Origin: Casuarina equisetifolia | Taxonomy: Eukaryota; Streptophyta; Magnoliopsida; Fagales; Casuarinaceae | Assembly: GCA_028551475.1 (NCBI GenBank) | Contig: CM052355.1 | Coordinates: 18,125,543-18,189,542 of the forward strand | DNA: 64,000 bases | Reading direction: 5' to 3' | Shown: piece after piece, positions 1 to 12,679 of the stretch | Position numbering within the stretch: position 1 is the first letter of the stretch | How the letters are laid out: the number at the start of each line of letters is the position of its first letter | Translations under genes and position numbers: made by a program | Notes under the pieces: generated by a model | The model's input: the letters and a program-made list of their open reading frames with translations, nothing else | What the model was told of the DNA's origin: nothing | Databases searched by the model: none

Positions 1-127
1 GAATTACTAAATGGGACCTAATGCTTAAGGTAATGAACTAAAATTCGATTGATTCTGCTAAACTTTCATGTGAGATCTGGTAAAAACCTTTGCAATTGAT
101 CTCTGAGAATAACTTTTGTTCTTGCAG

Positions 128-542
128 ATAGACAGAGTTTACTTACGCACCCCAACAAAGATTGCTATCATAGACCACGAGAAGAAAAGAACCTTTGTAC
201 TGAACAAGGACGGCATGTCAGATGCAGGTTTCTATAGTTAATGCTATAAATTTTGCATCAGTTTTCCGTTCATCAATATCACAAAAATCTTTCCTTGTGA
301 ACCTGGGAATTCTGTGCTGTGCAGTTGTTTGGAATCCATGGTACAGAAAGGCCAAGGCTCTCCCAGATTTGGGGGATGAGGATTACCAAACCATGTTATG
401 TGTGGACTCTGCAGCTATTGAAACCCCAATAGTCTTGAAACCCTTTGAAGAGTGGACAGGCTATCAAGAACTCTCGACTGTGTCATCAAGCTATTGCAGC
501 GGACAGCTGGACCCTCGGAGGGTTCTTCAGGGCTATCGTTGA
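128..542 (+). CDS. Glucose-6-phosphate 1-epimerase-like protein, last two exons (gene continues left of window)
   Basis: The family interconverts the alpha and beta anomers of glucose 6-phosphate (aldose 1-epimerase fold). Only the C-terminal 105 residues are here. Exons are 128-227 and 325-542; the 97-bp intron (228-324) has GT and AG borders and joins in phase to give DAVVWNPW. The visible part carries the motifs I associate with plant members of this family: RVYLRTPTKIAIIDHE, VVWNPW, LCVDSAAIETPI and a C-terminal EEWTGYQELS stretch. The stop is TGA at 540-542. Positions 1-127 are intron ending in a pyrimidine-rich tract and CAG. The N-terminal half and catalytic residues lie outside the window, so activity cannot be judged. 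In Arabidopsis I recall homologues (At3g01590, At5g14500) next to NAC044/NAC085, which fits the NAC gene further right. Confidence 0.88.
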
Positions 543-2883
543 CCTCATTCATGCAGTCGATGAAGGTTTCTGTATCAGTTGTGTTGTACTTTGCAATAAG
601 AATGCCGTTGCTTGCCCCTGTTTTACCTTTTGGTGGTAATTAGTATTCCCAGACGGGGACTAAACTGAACTCAAATGAAACATGATCATACCATGCTAGG
701 GTCAGCTTCAAGTTCGAGCAGCAGGAACATTTTGCATGTTAACATGTTTTGTAATAGGAAGAAATGCCTCTTCAGCCTGAAAGACTAACCAAATCCGTTC
801 CATGATGTTGTAGTTTACTTTATTTACCAGTTTATTGATTTTGCTTTGACAGTAGCCAAGCAAGCTCATGTAGAAACACATTTTTGGGACCAAAACTTTC
901 CGATAGCTTAAAGTTCAACTCGTTAAGATCGATCCTGTGGTAGAAATCAGAACATATTCTCATTATCATGCTTCTTATTGAGCCCACCAGGAGGTGCAAT
1001 TAGACACATCGTTCTCTTTAAATGGGAAAAGCAGATACATTTCCATTTCTTCTCTGGCATCTTTGTCAACCGCATCATCTCCCAGAAACATGTATATACG
1101 CCCTGCGTAAAGGTTCACTCTCAATCTTGTTCACTGCTTCACCCATCACTACCCACTACCAGATTGGGACAGCAGTTTTTTCGTTTCCTTCTTGGAAAAC
1201 CAACTTCCTTTCTTTAAACTAGCTTATGAAAGAGGGATACATTAGATTTTAACGTGGCCGCTCACCCTAGGGGTAGAAAAATGCTTTTCATAAGGATTCA
1301 ACTCACTTGAAATTTGAACTCCAATATTATGTTTAGAACTTTACTTTTTTCTCTTAAAATTAGCGGAAAGAGAGATAAATTTCTTTATGTATAGAAAATA
1401 CAGAAGATTAATATATTCACAATATGAAAATATTAAGTAAAAAGCTTACGTGAATAACTTTCCTATCTTTACTCTTCTGAACTTTTTCTTATTTTATTTT
1501 TTATTTTTTATTTTTTATTTTTTATTTTCACCCACTTTGTCTTCTGGGCTTCTCTTTCCAACAACCTTTCACGATCAACCTATTCCAATTGGGGGGGAGA
1601 GGCAAGTTGTACAAGGAGGCCTCAACCTCCTCTTTTGGGACTTCTTTGTCAAGCAGGACTCCTGGAATCCATTGACACGCGTCTGCTGATCACATCAGTT
1701 GGCCAATCATGATGAAATTAATGTTTATTGGTCATGCATGCTAGCACAAGCTGCAACACCATCCTGGTCTTTTCTTTCGGCGGATAATATCTATCTTCCG
1801 AAATGGAATCTTATAGAGTTCCGATGGGTCTTATCAGTCCTAGAGAGAACGACATTTTGTGCAGCGGAACCAAATTCTATCGCCATAGAAGTGGGCGGTA
1901 TCGAGGGTTCTTGAAAAAGTGGAATATGGGATTTCCGATGTCTTTTTTCAACTTTTCAGAACAGGCAGGATGAGCAGACAGACATGGGAATAGACCATGA
2001 CCCATGCCCATGAACAAAAGTAGTGTGCTTTTAATTTCAATAGTTTTCCCTTTTCGCTCGGCATCCACTTCAGAAGCTCCCAGGGTGAAGCAGAGGAGCT
2101 TCACTACTGCATGATGGGAATCACTTGATAAAAGGAAAACAAGAGAAACCCTTCCCAAACAGGCCATTATTTAATTCAAGAGAGAAGGCCTGATCTGACA
2201 TAAATGTTCATCTTTGTCCAAAAAGTATCACGAGAAAATAATAGGTCTCCATCTTGAAAATAAAAGTCAAGGTCAAGTTAGTCACGGAGATTACTATACG
2301 AGTAGGAGTTGCCCTAGACAATCTCATGCTCGAGAGAAACTTGACCTGCTACTTTTGCTTGTCTTTGGTGCATATAATCAACCAAAGTGGGCTTTCCGAG
2401 GAGGCCATCCTAGTTTGCTTTGCATGTCTAGGCACAACAGAAGGCTCTCTTTTCATTTTTTTCTCAAAGGCTAAACCCTATATTCAATTCTTGAAATATG
2501 TCACAAATTTTTTACCTTTGATCTCTAGTTGTTAATTGGTTTAATTTTCTATTTGAAATTATTGATTTTTTTTTTAAGTCCTTTTCTCCTTATGATATGT
2601 TATTACATCATAATTTTAAGAATAATTATTTAAAATTAAATTTTAGCATATTTTTTCACACTGTTTTATGCTTTTACCAATAAAAAATCCGAAGAAAACT
2701 CCTTGTGAAACAGGGATTAAAGATAGCCATGGGCATATTTGCTTCCATGCTGCTAAGTTAAGAGACAGGCCCAAATAAGAGAAAGTCTTCTGTGATACAA
2801 GAGCCCTAGGCCCAAAACTTCCCGGAACACTCTTGAGCTCGCTCACCGACCTTCAAAACTAAGCGATTTTGGGTCCGTTGTTC
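543..2883. other. 3' UTR of the epimerase gene, then intergenic DNA
   Basis: No gene could be supported on either strand. The first few hundred bases are probably epimerase 3' UTR. Short ORFs of 60-95 codons occur but lack family resemblance or plausible splice partners. The interval includes an AT-rich simple repeat near 1490-1530 and ends with the promoter and 5' UTR of the RRP8-like gene. Confidence 0.6.
1490..1530. repeat. Short A/T simple repeat (ATTTTTT unit)
   Basis: About five tandem copies of a 7-bp ATTTTTT-type unit lie in intergenic DNA. This is an ordinary microsatellite. Confidence 0.7.
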
Positions 2884-5800
2884 ATGAAATCAATGGAGGA
2901 TAAACGGAGCAGAAAGCGAAAGAGAGCGAAACGCCTCAAATTTCAGAACCAGAAGATTGATTCTGCGGCGGTTGAAGAAATCGATGAACACAGAGAAGAA
3001 AAAGAGTCTGCTGCTTGTGCTTCTGCCAAGCGCGGGAAATCTCAGGGCCTCTCCAAATCCTCCTCCTTTCTTGATAAGGTACGTACTACGATCCTTACTG
3101 CTTGAGAGTAGAGTTGGTTTTAACTCTGGGCATGTATTTCTGGAAAACCCCAGTGATTAAAAAAAAGAGAGAGAGAGAGAATTTTCTTTTAATTACTATC
3201 CATATTGACTATTCTTATTAGTATTAATCATCGTTTCTATTTGGAATCATTGGAAGATGAAAGCGAGGCTCTCGGGAGGGCATTTCAGGATGATTAACGA
3301 GAAGCTCTATACTTGCACGTAAAAACATGCGCTTTCTACTATTCTTTCTGCTTGAGAATACCAATGACTATACTTCTTACGAGCGCTTTTGAATTTTTTT
3401 TCCTTATCAGTGGAGAAGAAGCGCTTGAGTATTTCAAGGAGGATCCAGAATTATTTAAAGTGGTAAGTACTGTTCTTTTTATTTGGTTTTTAATTTTATT
3501 CTCATGAAGTAACATTTGCAAAGAACATGTGGAACACCAGTGTTGAATTGCAAATTTTTATCGAAGATAGTGAGCTGAGCTCAGATTACCAGTTGTGGTA
3601 ACTGCTGTATCGAAGAATCAGTTACATTGTGTCCGCGTATTCGTACACTGATGATTTATATTTTAATTGGAAATCGTTTATTTCAACATCCATTAAGTTT
3701 CCTGCGTGTTTGCCCGAGTGCTGTATGATATAACTATTCTTTCGGCAACGCACTATGCGGCAAATTGGGTATTAGTTGCTGATTAGCATTCCTCATACTT
3801 CAAAGCAAATTTTTATTTTATGTGGATGCATTTTGTGGAGTACGGTGGTAGCTGAAATCGTCTCATGTGAATCTAACATAATAAGCATCCAGAAACAGAA
3901 ACCAGGGATGGAAGGATTCTATCGTAATGAATATTAGGTGTCTAAAGATAATCTATTAGCTATAATATTGAGATAGTGGGATTCCTGGATTGTTGATGTT
4001 TATGGCTGTTGCACCACCAAGAATACATGTAAGGCCAAGGCTAGTTGTTGCCTAAATCAAAGTGGCATATTGCGCCAATGCTTTGTGTGGAAATCCCTTA
4101 ACAGATGCCTGTAAATTAGCTGGGTATTGTTGAATTTTGTTCTGAATGTTCGTGTTATAATTTTATCTTTTGGATCTCACTATACATCCAGCTGCTTTAT
4201 TTCTCTGCCTGTTCCAGGCATACTTCAGCAAATTAGACGTCTCTGAACATGTTTATTTGGCTGACTTATTGTTAACATTAAGAACCTTTGGTAGTTTATA
4301 GTTTACTTTCTTGGCCAGTATCATACAGGATATCAAGAGCAAATGACACATTGGCCTGAACAGCCAGTTAATATAATTATCAAATGGCTAAAGGATCATA
4401 GCCCTTCATTGGTTGTAGCTGATTTTGGCTGCGGTGAGAGGTTACTTTTTTCTTTATAATTATTGCAGTGAAAACATTTACATCATAATCAAAGTTTTTA
4501 ATACTAGCCAATATGTTCTTTTGACCATAATTTTCTTATCCTGTATCAGGGGATGCACGCCTTGCAAAAAATGTGAAGAATAAAGTATTTTCCTTCGATC
4601 TCGTTGCAAATGATCCTTCTGTAATTGCTTGTGACATGTCCAAGGTATGTACTTTATTTTCAATTATGTCAGTGGTATCATAAAGATTTTGTTTTTGCGT
4701 CGTCTTTCATAATTGAGCATCACTATACTGGGCACCGATCTTCCCAGTTTTGGCACTTCTTGTGTCTGGGACATTTTTATGCCATACGGCAGCTAGCAAT
4801 TACCAAACCTGAGACGCTAATTTTATTTGTTTAGAAAACTAGATGGTGCTTTTATCATCTCGTAAAATGTGCATCTTGATATGTCAGCAGCTAATGGTAC
4901 ATCATAAAGTTCAGCCTATGCAAATTTCTTATCAAGGGTTGGTGTAATTGTGGGAGGTACTATTAGAGTTGGGACTTGGAAAACTGTTCATTCAAAACTG
5001 AACCATACAGCTATTACTCCCTAAATTATAGTTCAGCCATGATGAATTGGGCTAGTTTGTACTTGTGAAACAATTAAACAACAGAAAGTTGCGACGGAGT
5101 TGGAGAATCGTAAGGTAGCCCAAACCTTTATGTGTTGGTTCTATATATGGTGCCTGTTATAGTTAGAGGGATATTCTTCCTCTGTCGTAATTACAGTCAT
5201 CGCTTTTTTATATCCCTAAAGTTTGACGCAAGAACTCTCTATAATTGAAAGGTTTTGTCTCATAATGTTCATGAACAAGTTGCCGCAGGCCCTTACTTTC
5301 CATTAACTTTTTCGCGTATTGGCAGACACCCCTTGACTCTTCAGTTGTTGACGTTGCTGTTTTTTGCCTCTCGCTTATGGGCACTAACTTTTCAAGTTAC
5401 CTCGAGGAAGCACATAGAGTCCTTAAGCCATGGTTTGTCTCCTTTTTCTCTGAAGCTTTCACATAACGTGATTGGCTTTTCGGTCATTCCCACTTATGCC
5501 GGTTCCTTGCAGCGGCTGGCTTTTGATAGCAGAAGTAAAGAGCCGGTTTGATCCTAATACTGGAGGAGCAGACCCTAAATCGTTTTCAGAAGCCATTTGT
5601 GAGCTGGGATTTTCCTCGGTATCAAAGGTAAAATTCGTGTCCCCCTTATACATTTTCCTGGTAAGTTATCCTTGGTGATAAAATGAATGGTTGTGCTTAA
5701 CTAAATGCTTATATTTGCAGGACTTCTCAAATAAGATGTTCGTTCTATTATACTTCAAGAAAAAGGTTATCTCCTTGTTGCTCTTGTCCCTTCCAATTGC

Positions 5801-5949
5801 CATAGGAAAGATATCTCCCTAGAAGCTGTATCTGGTGTTTATACTCATTACCGATTTATGCATCATTCTTGATGTAGGATAAGCAAACTTCCAAGAGGAA
5901 GGAAATTGCTTGGCCGGAGCTGAAACCTTGTTTGTACAAGCGCCGCTGA
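2884..5949 (+). CDS. RRP8: Ribosomal RNA-processing protein 8-like methyltransferase (nucleolar)
   Basis: RRP8 proteins are SAM-dependent nucleolar methyltransferases that make m1A in large-subunit rRNA. I read nine exons: 2884-3078, 3257-3318, 3411-3462, 4319-4433, 4550-4644, 5326-5432, 5513-5627, 5721-5765 and 5878-5949. All have GT-AG borders and keep phase, giving 285 residues. The ATG at 2884 is used because it opens a lysine/arginine-rich N terminus ([12 protein letters not shown]), a likely nucleolar signal; a second ATG lies three codons in. The methyltransferase core shows motif I as [13 protein letters not shown], an acidic loop ([17 protein letters not shown]), the RRP8-type [21 protein letters not shown] segment and IAEVKSRF. 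The end is basic (CLYKRR). Length matches plant homologues. The family call is firm; the exact methylated base in plants is inferred from yeast and human RRP8. Confidence 0.92.
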
Positions 5950-6612
5950 CATCCTGATTTACCAACACCCAGGACTGAGTAAGAAAAATTTAAGGTGTTG
6001 ATTTTCAATTCACCATATTTTTTCTTCTCTCGATCAAATCTTATTCAGTTCCATTTGCTCGCCCCCTCGCCCCTTCTGTCTTCGTAAATTTTACGAAACT
6101 TTTGGAGCAAACAACGAGATGATGTTTAACATAATTACGCCATTGTACAGCTTCCAAGTCCCAATAGAACCAATTAATGCGAATTGCAGAGGCTTGAACC
6201 AAGGCGTGGTATCCTTTTGTTTGCCCCCAATTCCACAACACGATAAACCAGCTAACATTAGAATTACCAAAATGTGTTTGGTGGATGTTAAAAAGAAAAA
6301 AAAATATTCGATTAATTCGTAAATTCTGTGGCAATTTAACGGGATGAGGTTAAACCCGAAGAGGATTAATTAACCGTGGGGCTTCTTATAGTCAGCAAAC
6401 ATGGTAAACACTGGTACGTAAGAGACATGCATGCTTGTTTTGAGGCTAAATGTAAGACAAGAAAGTGATCCATTTCCACTGACTGGAATTGGCGAGGAGC
6501 TAAGACTTGACATATCAAGAGCAAAGTTGTTTCCCCATCTCTTTATTAAGCGGTGAGAAGCAGGGTGTCCGAGCACCACAATGGCATTATAGGATCTCAA
6601 ACATTGATAGGC
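5950..6612. other. Convergent 3' flanks of the RRP8-like and CYSTM genes
   Basis: The two genes converge here, so the interval should hold both 3' UTRs. ORFs at 6041-6334 and 6370-6600 on the minus strand have no recognisable features and overlap the expected untranslated regions. I see no other gene. Confidence 0.55.
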
Positions 6613-7961
6613 CTAGTAGCAGCACTCCTCCAACATGCAGCAGCAACAAAGTGCAGCTAAACTGTAAAATTGGACCAAAGCAACAAAAGGAAAATAAGGC
6701 GTTGAAAGAAATCTGTCTTCCATGTAGAAAAGGTGAGGGAACTATCATCAGGAAAAACGAGGCAATTCAGTAGGCTAACCACACTAAAACAAACATATCT
6801 ATCATCAACAGGATTTGGCTCAATTCAACAAAGTGCTCGTTGACTCCAATTATTTAGCTGTGACACTTAAAATCATTTGGATATCCTGACATCCATTGGT
6901 TGGAAATGATCCGTGGCTGCTGACAATAAAACTAGTAGTTAAGATGTTGAAGTGTACATAAGTATACATCATTTTTAGGAACAAAGTCCTCTTTTATTTT
7001 TAGTAATTCCTTTAATCAATTTAAGACTATATGTGCACACGGCAAACCCAAGAATTTATCAAACTAGTCAACCACCAAATTGTAGCTACCAAGGTTTCCT
7101 TCCGAATCTACTTGGCCTTTGTGCACAACGATATAGAGCCCTAAGTAGATATATACCCCACTTTCTTGCCAAAAAAGCAGCCACGACTGATGGACGAGGG
7201 CTTATGGTGGAACTAATGCTGGTTATTCATATGGCTAATGAATAGGATTCTAAAGTCCTCTTCTTAATCTGCTTCTCAACCAATTCTCAACCACCAATCA
7301 ACAAGCAAATAGCACATTCACCAGAATAATAAACAGAAAACCAAGATACCCTGCGGAGCAGCGACAACATTAAAAGTAAAAGTTACAGAGGCATATCAAT
7401 GATTCACATTACCACCCGCGTAGGACGTAATGAGCAAGAGAAGTAACCAGCAAACGGCAGCAATAGTTCACATAGACATGCCACGGACTAAAACTTAAAA
7501 AAGAAATCATTATATTTATTACAAAAGCAAGGTGGGGGAAAAAGAAGACAAGAAAATAGAGCGGTAATTTGTACATACCAGCCTCTTAGAAAGGAAAAGC
7601 CGCTCCGGTCATCTTCGAACCGCTGATATGGGCGGGAAGAGGGTGGAGGTTGAGGGTACCCATCGTCGAAGTAACCTTGATATCCTACTGGTTGTGGCGG
7701 TGGTGGAAAGCCTGGCTGTTGAGGATATGGAGGAGGAGGCCCTGAAAATGCAGTACAATGTCAATAAGTTCACCGAACCAACATAAAGTAGAAGATTTCA
7801 TCGCTGACATGAATCAGAACAAGAACAAGTCCAACTCAGCGAACACAAAAACTAAAAAGGAGAATGCTGGTAAAATTGAGGCAAGGCAGAAGGAGACCAG
7901 TTCTTGAGGACTTGCCTGGAGGGGAACGAGCCTCGTGGGAAACATGGTAGTGGTAATTCAT
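6613..7961 (-). CDS. Small cysteine-rich transmembrane module (CYSTM) protein
   Basis: CYSTM proteins are short, tail-anchored plant proteins with a proline/tyrosine-rich cytosolic part and a cysteine-packed C-terminal membrane segment; members are linked to stress tolerance and WIH function in sporogenesis. Three minus-strand exons, 7961-7916, 7741-7579 and 6661-6613, encode 85 residues. The middle exon gives the typical PPPPYPQQPGFPPPPQPVGY and YQGYFDDGYPQPPPS repeats. The last exon, too short to appear as an ORF, supplies the diagnostic GCLAALCCCCMLEECCY followed by a stop at 6613-6615. Phases join exactly (1 then 2). Intron 1 has a GC donor (CCAG|GCAAGT) instead of GT, which fits the known plant GC-AG class. 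The N terminus MNYHYHVSHEARSPPG differs from the usual short MSYYNQ-type start. Which CYSTM subclass it belongs to is not decided. Confidence 0.85.
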
Positions 7962-9656
7962 TCCTTGCCTAATTAACTGTCAGAGCACAGATGAGAAGTG
8001 TTATAGAAGAGAGAAGAGTGTTAAGTACTCCTGTTCTATGTACAGTGCCCATTAATTAACAGTTGAATTCCGGATCCCGTCGGAAGCTACCCCATTTGCC
8101 ATTTTCGGGTGGTAGTCAATCAACGGCAATTCAACCTAATCCAGCTTTTAAGTTAAAAACGGGGATCCCAAAGGCTCACAGGGCGGAATACAACCGCCTT
8201 TCAAAGTAAACATCATGAAAACCCCATTTGGTGGATCAAACACCTCTTTCCCATCATTATGATCCCTGGGATTTCCATTTGTTGCCGAGTCTTAACAACT
8301 CAGGGCCATGGTAGCCTGAAGGCAATGGCTGCAATAAGGCAAAAAGATTGATGTACACCACCCTTCAAAATTAATATTATCCTAAACCGAAGGAAAACAT
8401 GTTTATCACATCTGACTCTACCTTGAAACTGAACGAAAATTGATGGTAACAATACTGTCAGCCAACCGAGATTGCGTAGCAGCAACAGGCAATAAAATAG
8501 AAGGGGGTAATGAAGCTAGTGTCATCCGGATATGAATTTGATAACAATTCTAGAACTGACAATTGCTAAATGGCTCACTCTTATACTCTCCAAGTGGCTT
8601 TAGCAGTACCTCTCCACGTATAATCACACCTCTTTATTCCTTACGCGTATTAGCCATGCTGTGCTATCTGCCATAAAGATGAGATTTCGCTCGTCGGAGG
8701 CCTCCTCGTACGCGTTGCAATACCAAACTGACGTGTAACATGAATAGAAATTGGAGTTTACCAAGTTCGTCGAACGTTTTGGAAGCCAAGAGTCGGCGTA
8801 GGACGGACGTCTCATTTCTGCGAACTGTCATTTACCTATTAAACTAGTTTTTAAGTTTTTGACATAATATTGAATATCAAGTTAAATTTATTTTAATATT
8901 AATGGAAAAATAAGTATTGATTTAATTTTTGAATTAATTTTTAGGTTAAGTTTTTAGTATAATGTATTTCGTTCTCTCACATTAAAAAAGGAGGCAAAAT
9001 GATTGATTATGTAAGGAAATTGACTATTTTTCTCAATTAAGGCTTACCTTTTAAAATAGAATCCAAGTGTGACTAATATCCTTTAATGTGGGGAAGACAA
9101 AGACAGACCTCTAGTATAGTATTGGCAATGAAACTTCATGTCAAAGATAATATATATTTAAGAAGAAAAAAAATATAATGAATTTCATTTTCTTACGTCA
9201 AAAAAAAAATAAATTAGATGATTTGAAAAATTTAGCTTCATATCATTAGGCTTTTTGACTATATTAATACTTTAAAAAGTTAATTGAAAAACAATTTGAT
9301 AAGCTGAGAAAATATTATCTAGATTTAAGTTTCATCAGCGATGGAATTTAATTTCGAAGGGGATGCATTGATTAGTAGCGGGGAAGACTGTAAAAGCCTA
9401 GATACCGTGCTTTCTTGGATATTCGAAGCTTCGGGAGTTTCTTCGGGTACCAGCTGGACGAGCAACACGCTCCGTCTAGAAAGTTCATGCCTACCAAATC
9501 CACCAGATGCTTCATAGCGAAGTAAATAACGCCGCGTATGGAATGGTGGTCCGATTCTTCGTCTATAAAATTGCTTTTAACTCACAATCTAAAACAAAAA
9601 TCGATTAGAAGGAGGTCAACCTGTAGAGCTTTCATCTACCTTCCATTCAACCGACC
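7962..9656. other. Divergent intergenic region between CYSTM and GEM-like genes
   Basis: The two genes point away from each other, so both promoters lie here. The part from about 8820 to 9330 is very AT-rich and the ends are less so. A TGACGTGT element near 8730 resembles a bZIP/ABRE site (inference from motif only). The minus-strand ORFs at 8300-8485 and 8624-8815 look like chance. No further gene seen. Confidence 0.5.
9564..9570 (+). promoter_or_regulatory. Probable TATA box of the GEM-like gene
   Basis: TATAAAA lies 87 bp upstream of the ATG at 9657, placing a start of transcription around 9595-9600 and a short 5' UTR. Judged by sequence and distance only. Confidence 0.45.
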
Positions 9657-10970
9657 ATGGCAGGCACAAATGGAGAAGGAAAACCCCATCAATCACTTTC
9701 GACATCATCTCCCCAAGCCAAAGAATCGGAGTCTCATACCACCTCTTCTTCATCTGCTGTCGCGGATGAACCACAGCCTAGTCAACCAAATTCATCAGCA
9801 GCAGCAGCAGCAGCATCATTGCCATATCCACCATCGGATGAGGAAGCCAAGAAATGGGGCACCCACATCATGGGAGCACCAGCAGTCCCTACCAAACACC
9901 CTGACAACCAGAAGGCTGCCTCGTGGAGTGCTGCTGATCACCAACAAATCTACCATCAACCCTATGTCGTCTACTCCCCTGTGGAGAAGCCAAGCAACAA
10001 CCCTTTTGAGTCTGTGATTGACATGTTCAATACCTGGAGCAGGAAGACCGAGACTGTAGCCCGCAACATCTGGCACAACCGTAAGTAAATTCCTAAATTC
10101 AATTCAACCAAAAGGTCTTAGAATATAACGGGTATCCTTTGCTAAGTAGGCGTTATTCCTTTGCTGCGGCTTATAAGATGTATGATTGTAAATTGACCCG
10201 TGAAACATGAAATTAAAGTACGTGTTCATGATCACATGAATTGCAGTTAAAACAGGGCCATCTATGTCAGAAGCTGCATGGGGGAAAGTGAATTTGACAG
10301 CCAAAGCACTAACAGAGGGTGGATTCGACTCACTATTTAAGCAGACTTTCCCAACTTATCCAAATGAGAAGCTAAAGAAGACTTTTGCTTGTTACCTTTC
10401 GACAACTACTGGCCCTGTTGCCGGTACCCTTTATCTGTCAACTGCTCGTGTGGCTTTCTGCAGTGATCGTCCCTTGTCTTTCACCGCTCCATCGGGACAG
10501 GAGGCTTGGAGCTACTACAAGGTAATATCTCGTAAACACTCTCTGTTGAAAACAAAATTAATCAGAGATTGAAGAGTAACCTTCAGTGTAAAGAAAATGG
10601 AAAGATAAAAAGGAAATTTGAATCATTATTATCGGCAATTAAAACTTAGTCAATTTATGATGAAACGAAATGATCTCGAACTGCTGATAGAAAGAATGAG
10701 ATCAATATATGTCTACTGTACACTAAACTATCTAACTTCACATTTTCCTAATGCGTTCAATGACGTTGGTTTCTTGAGCAGGTTATGATACCTTTGGGAA
10801 ATATTGGCACAGTAAACCCAGTGATCATGAGAGAAAATCCACCAGAGAAGTATATACAGCTTGTCACCACCGATGGTCATGACTTCTGGTTCATGGGTTT
10901 TATTAATTTCGAGAAAGCCTCACATCACCTATTAGACAGTGTATCAGACTTCAGAGCACACAACAGTTGA
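9657..10970 (+). CDS. GEM-like protein with GRAM domain (GEM-like protein 5 type)
   Basis: GEM and GEM-like proteins carry a GRAM domain, a PH-like lipid-binding fold, and are tied to ABA-responsive growth and cell-fate regulation. Exons 9657-10080, 10247-10521 and 10782-10970 join in phase to 295 residues. Residues 1-90 are low-complexity, rich in Ser, Pro, Gln and Ala, with a run of seven Ala. Then come KKWGTHIMGAPA, SPVEKPSNNPFESVI and WHNLKTGPS, the family lead-in, and a GRAM domain at roughly 165-275 (GFDSLFKQTFP, ACYLSTTTGPVAGTLYLST, SYYKVMIPL, DGHDFWFMGF). The MAGTN start with KKWGTHIMGAP best fits the GEM-like 5 subgroup (Arabidopsis At5g13200, from memory). The ATG at 9657 is the first in frame after the putative TATA box. 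Lipid specificity cannot be read from the sequence. Confidence 0.9.
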
Positions 10971-12679
10971 TAGATAACCGGAGGTTTAGATAACGATCGG
11001 GTCCTTCACCCTGTTCAAAATCTTTGATGTTCTGTGTGTTGATGATTTTTGTGTGCATACGTGGGGGGCAACAGTGTATTTTGAGTTTCATGATCTGTCT
11101 TTTTCATGCTCTTTTTTGTAATTCTCTTCGGTGGAATTGTTTATCCCAGACCTTTTAATGGTTTCCTGCCTGTTGTAAACTAGTATTTGGTTGTTAAAGA
11201 TTTGAACATATTTTGCATTGGAGCATTCAAGTCTAGTTCCAGACTAGGAAAATGGTAAGTAAGAGGAAAGTCAAAAAAACTACGGACCTAATTTTGAAAT
11301 TTTCTTTCATCACATATTAGAAGTAAATGCGTGGTGAAGTGAAACTTTCAAGGCAGGTGACAAATTGGTTCACAAAGTTAACAGGACTACTTGGGTGTTT
11401 TCCATTTATAAACCAAAGTTGCAAAAGAACTAGTAAACATTTGAAGCCAGAAAATATTAGAGGGAAGTAGGGATCTCAAATATTGATGCTGCCGACTGTT
11501 ATGGAAGTGCTACCGAAACCGTTGACGTTAAAAGTGTTTGATTTTCTCAATTTCACAAGCAGTAAACATTAAAGCAAGATCCTAGAGGGCAGAGGAAAGA
11601 AATGAAACGTAAAAGAGCTGGTCGAGTGATTCATAATGTATCATTTCACTATTGGTAAAAAGTTAATCAACTGCAGGAAATGGAAAGAAAATGTCCCAAC
11701 TACGAATTCGCTGTTGCTTCTACCTCTGCAAACCTGCAACTGTTTCTCCGGCAGTAGAACATACCAGAAAAACCTTCACCTCACGGTACTTCAAAGTCTC
11801 TAATCTAGTCAAGAAGGCTAATATTACGCTAGCTCATGTACATTGAACTCATTATGCTTGCTAAAGAGTGAAAAGCTAAAAAAAAGTGTGCTGTTTCGGC
11901 CTTGGACTTTTCTAAACCAACCGTGATTTAGCCCACTTCACCCCTTATGAAAAGCTAAGTTGGCCAAGGTTGAGTAATGGGAACCTTGAGAGGAGGATAA
12001 GAGACTAGAAAGATACATAGCTTGTGGGAAAAGGACTTGTACAAGAGTTCCCAGCTGTTATTTATAATGGTCCTGCTTAGAAATGGACAGCTTAGATCAA
12101 TTTGATCCGACAATTAGGAGATGATTAGCAAGGATTTCTGTACTAATATTTATGTATGTGAATACTAGAGCATTCTGGAGACTTAGCACCTCCTTTTGGA
12201 GCCTTGATGAGTTTTCTCCCCAAGCTGACTCCTCTTTTTTTCCTTAGCAAATCTTATTCTCCATTCTTGGTATCGCTCTTGGTGGTCTTTGAACTATCAA
12301 AGATCTTCATGCATTTCCCATGAGGCCTCACTCTTCGGGGTTCTTCCCATTGAACTAAGTATTGGAGCGTTGGAAGAACCTTTTTCCCCCTCGCGACTTA
12401 TGCCAAGATTTTTTAATGCTTGGATTAAAGGACTTCACATTGAAAACTCAGCTTCTCACTGTAGACACAACAGCTTCTGTTGCCGGAAAATCTCTGGAGG
12501 AAGGAAAGCCATCGCTGCGTGGATTGTTAGCTTGTATAGGAGAGTTTAAACAAATAGATCAACCTGTAGGAGCTATTTTTGGATATAACGACGTGCTAGA
12601 TATTTTGAATGTAAAAGCTTAGGGAGCTTCCTAGTAAACTCATGCACAATCATATCTTTTGAAACTTACTCAGCAAGTC
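10971..12679. other. 3' UTR of the GEM-like gene and intergenic DNA
   Basis: About 200 bases of probable 3' UTR are followed by sequence without a supported gene. Two overlapping ORFs at 12289-12622 on the plus strand resemble nothing I know and lie beside the retroelement scrap. They could be part of that decayed element. Confidence 0.5.

Noticed and set aside
12289-12622. Two overlapping 86-codon ORFs
   Set aside because: No recognisable motif, no splice partners, adjacent to retroelement debris.
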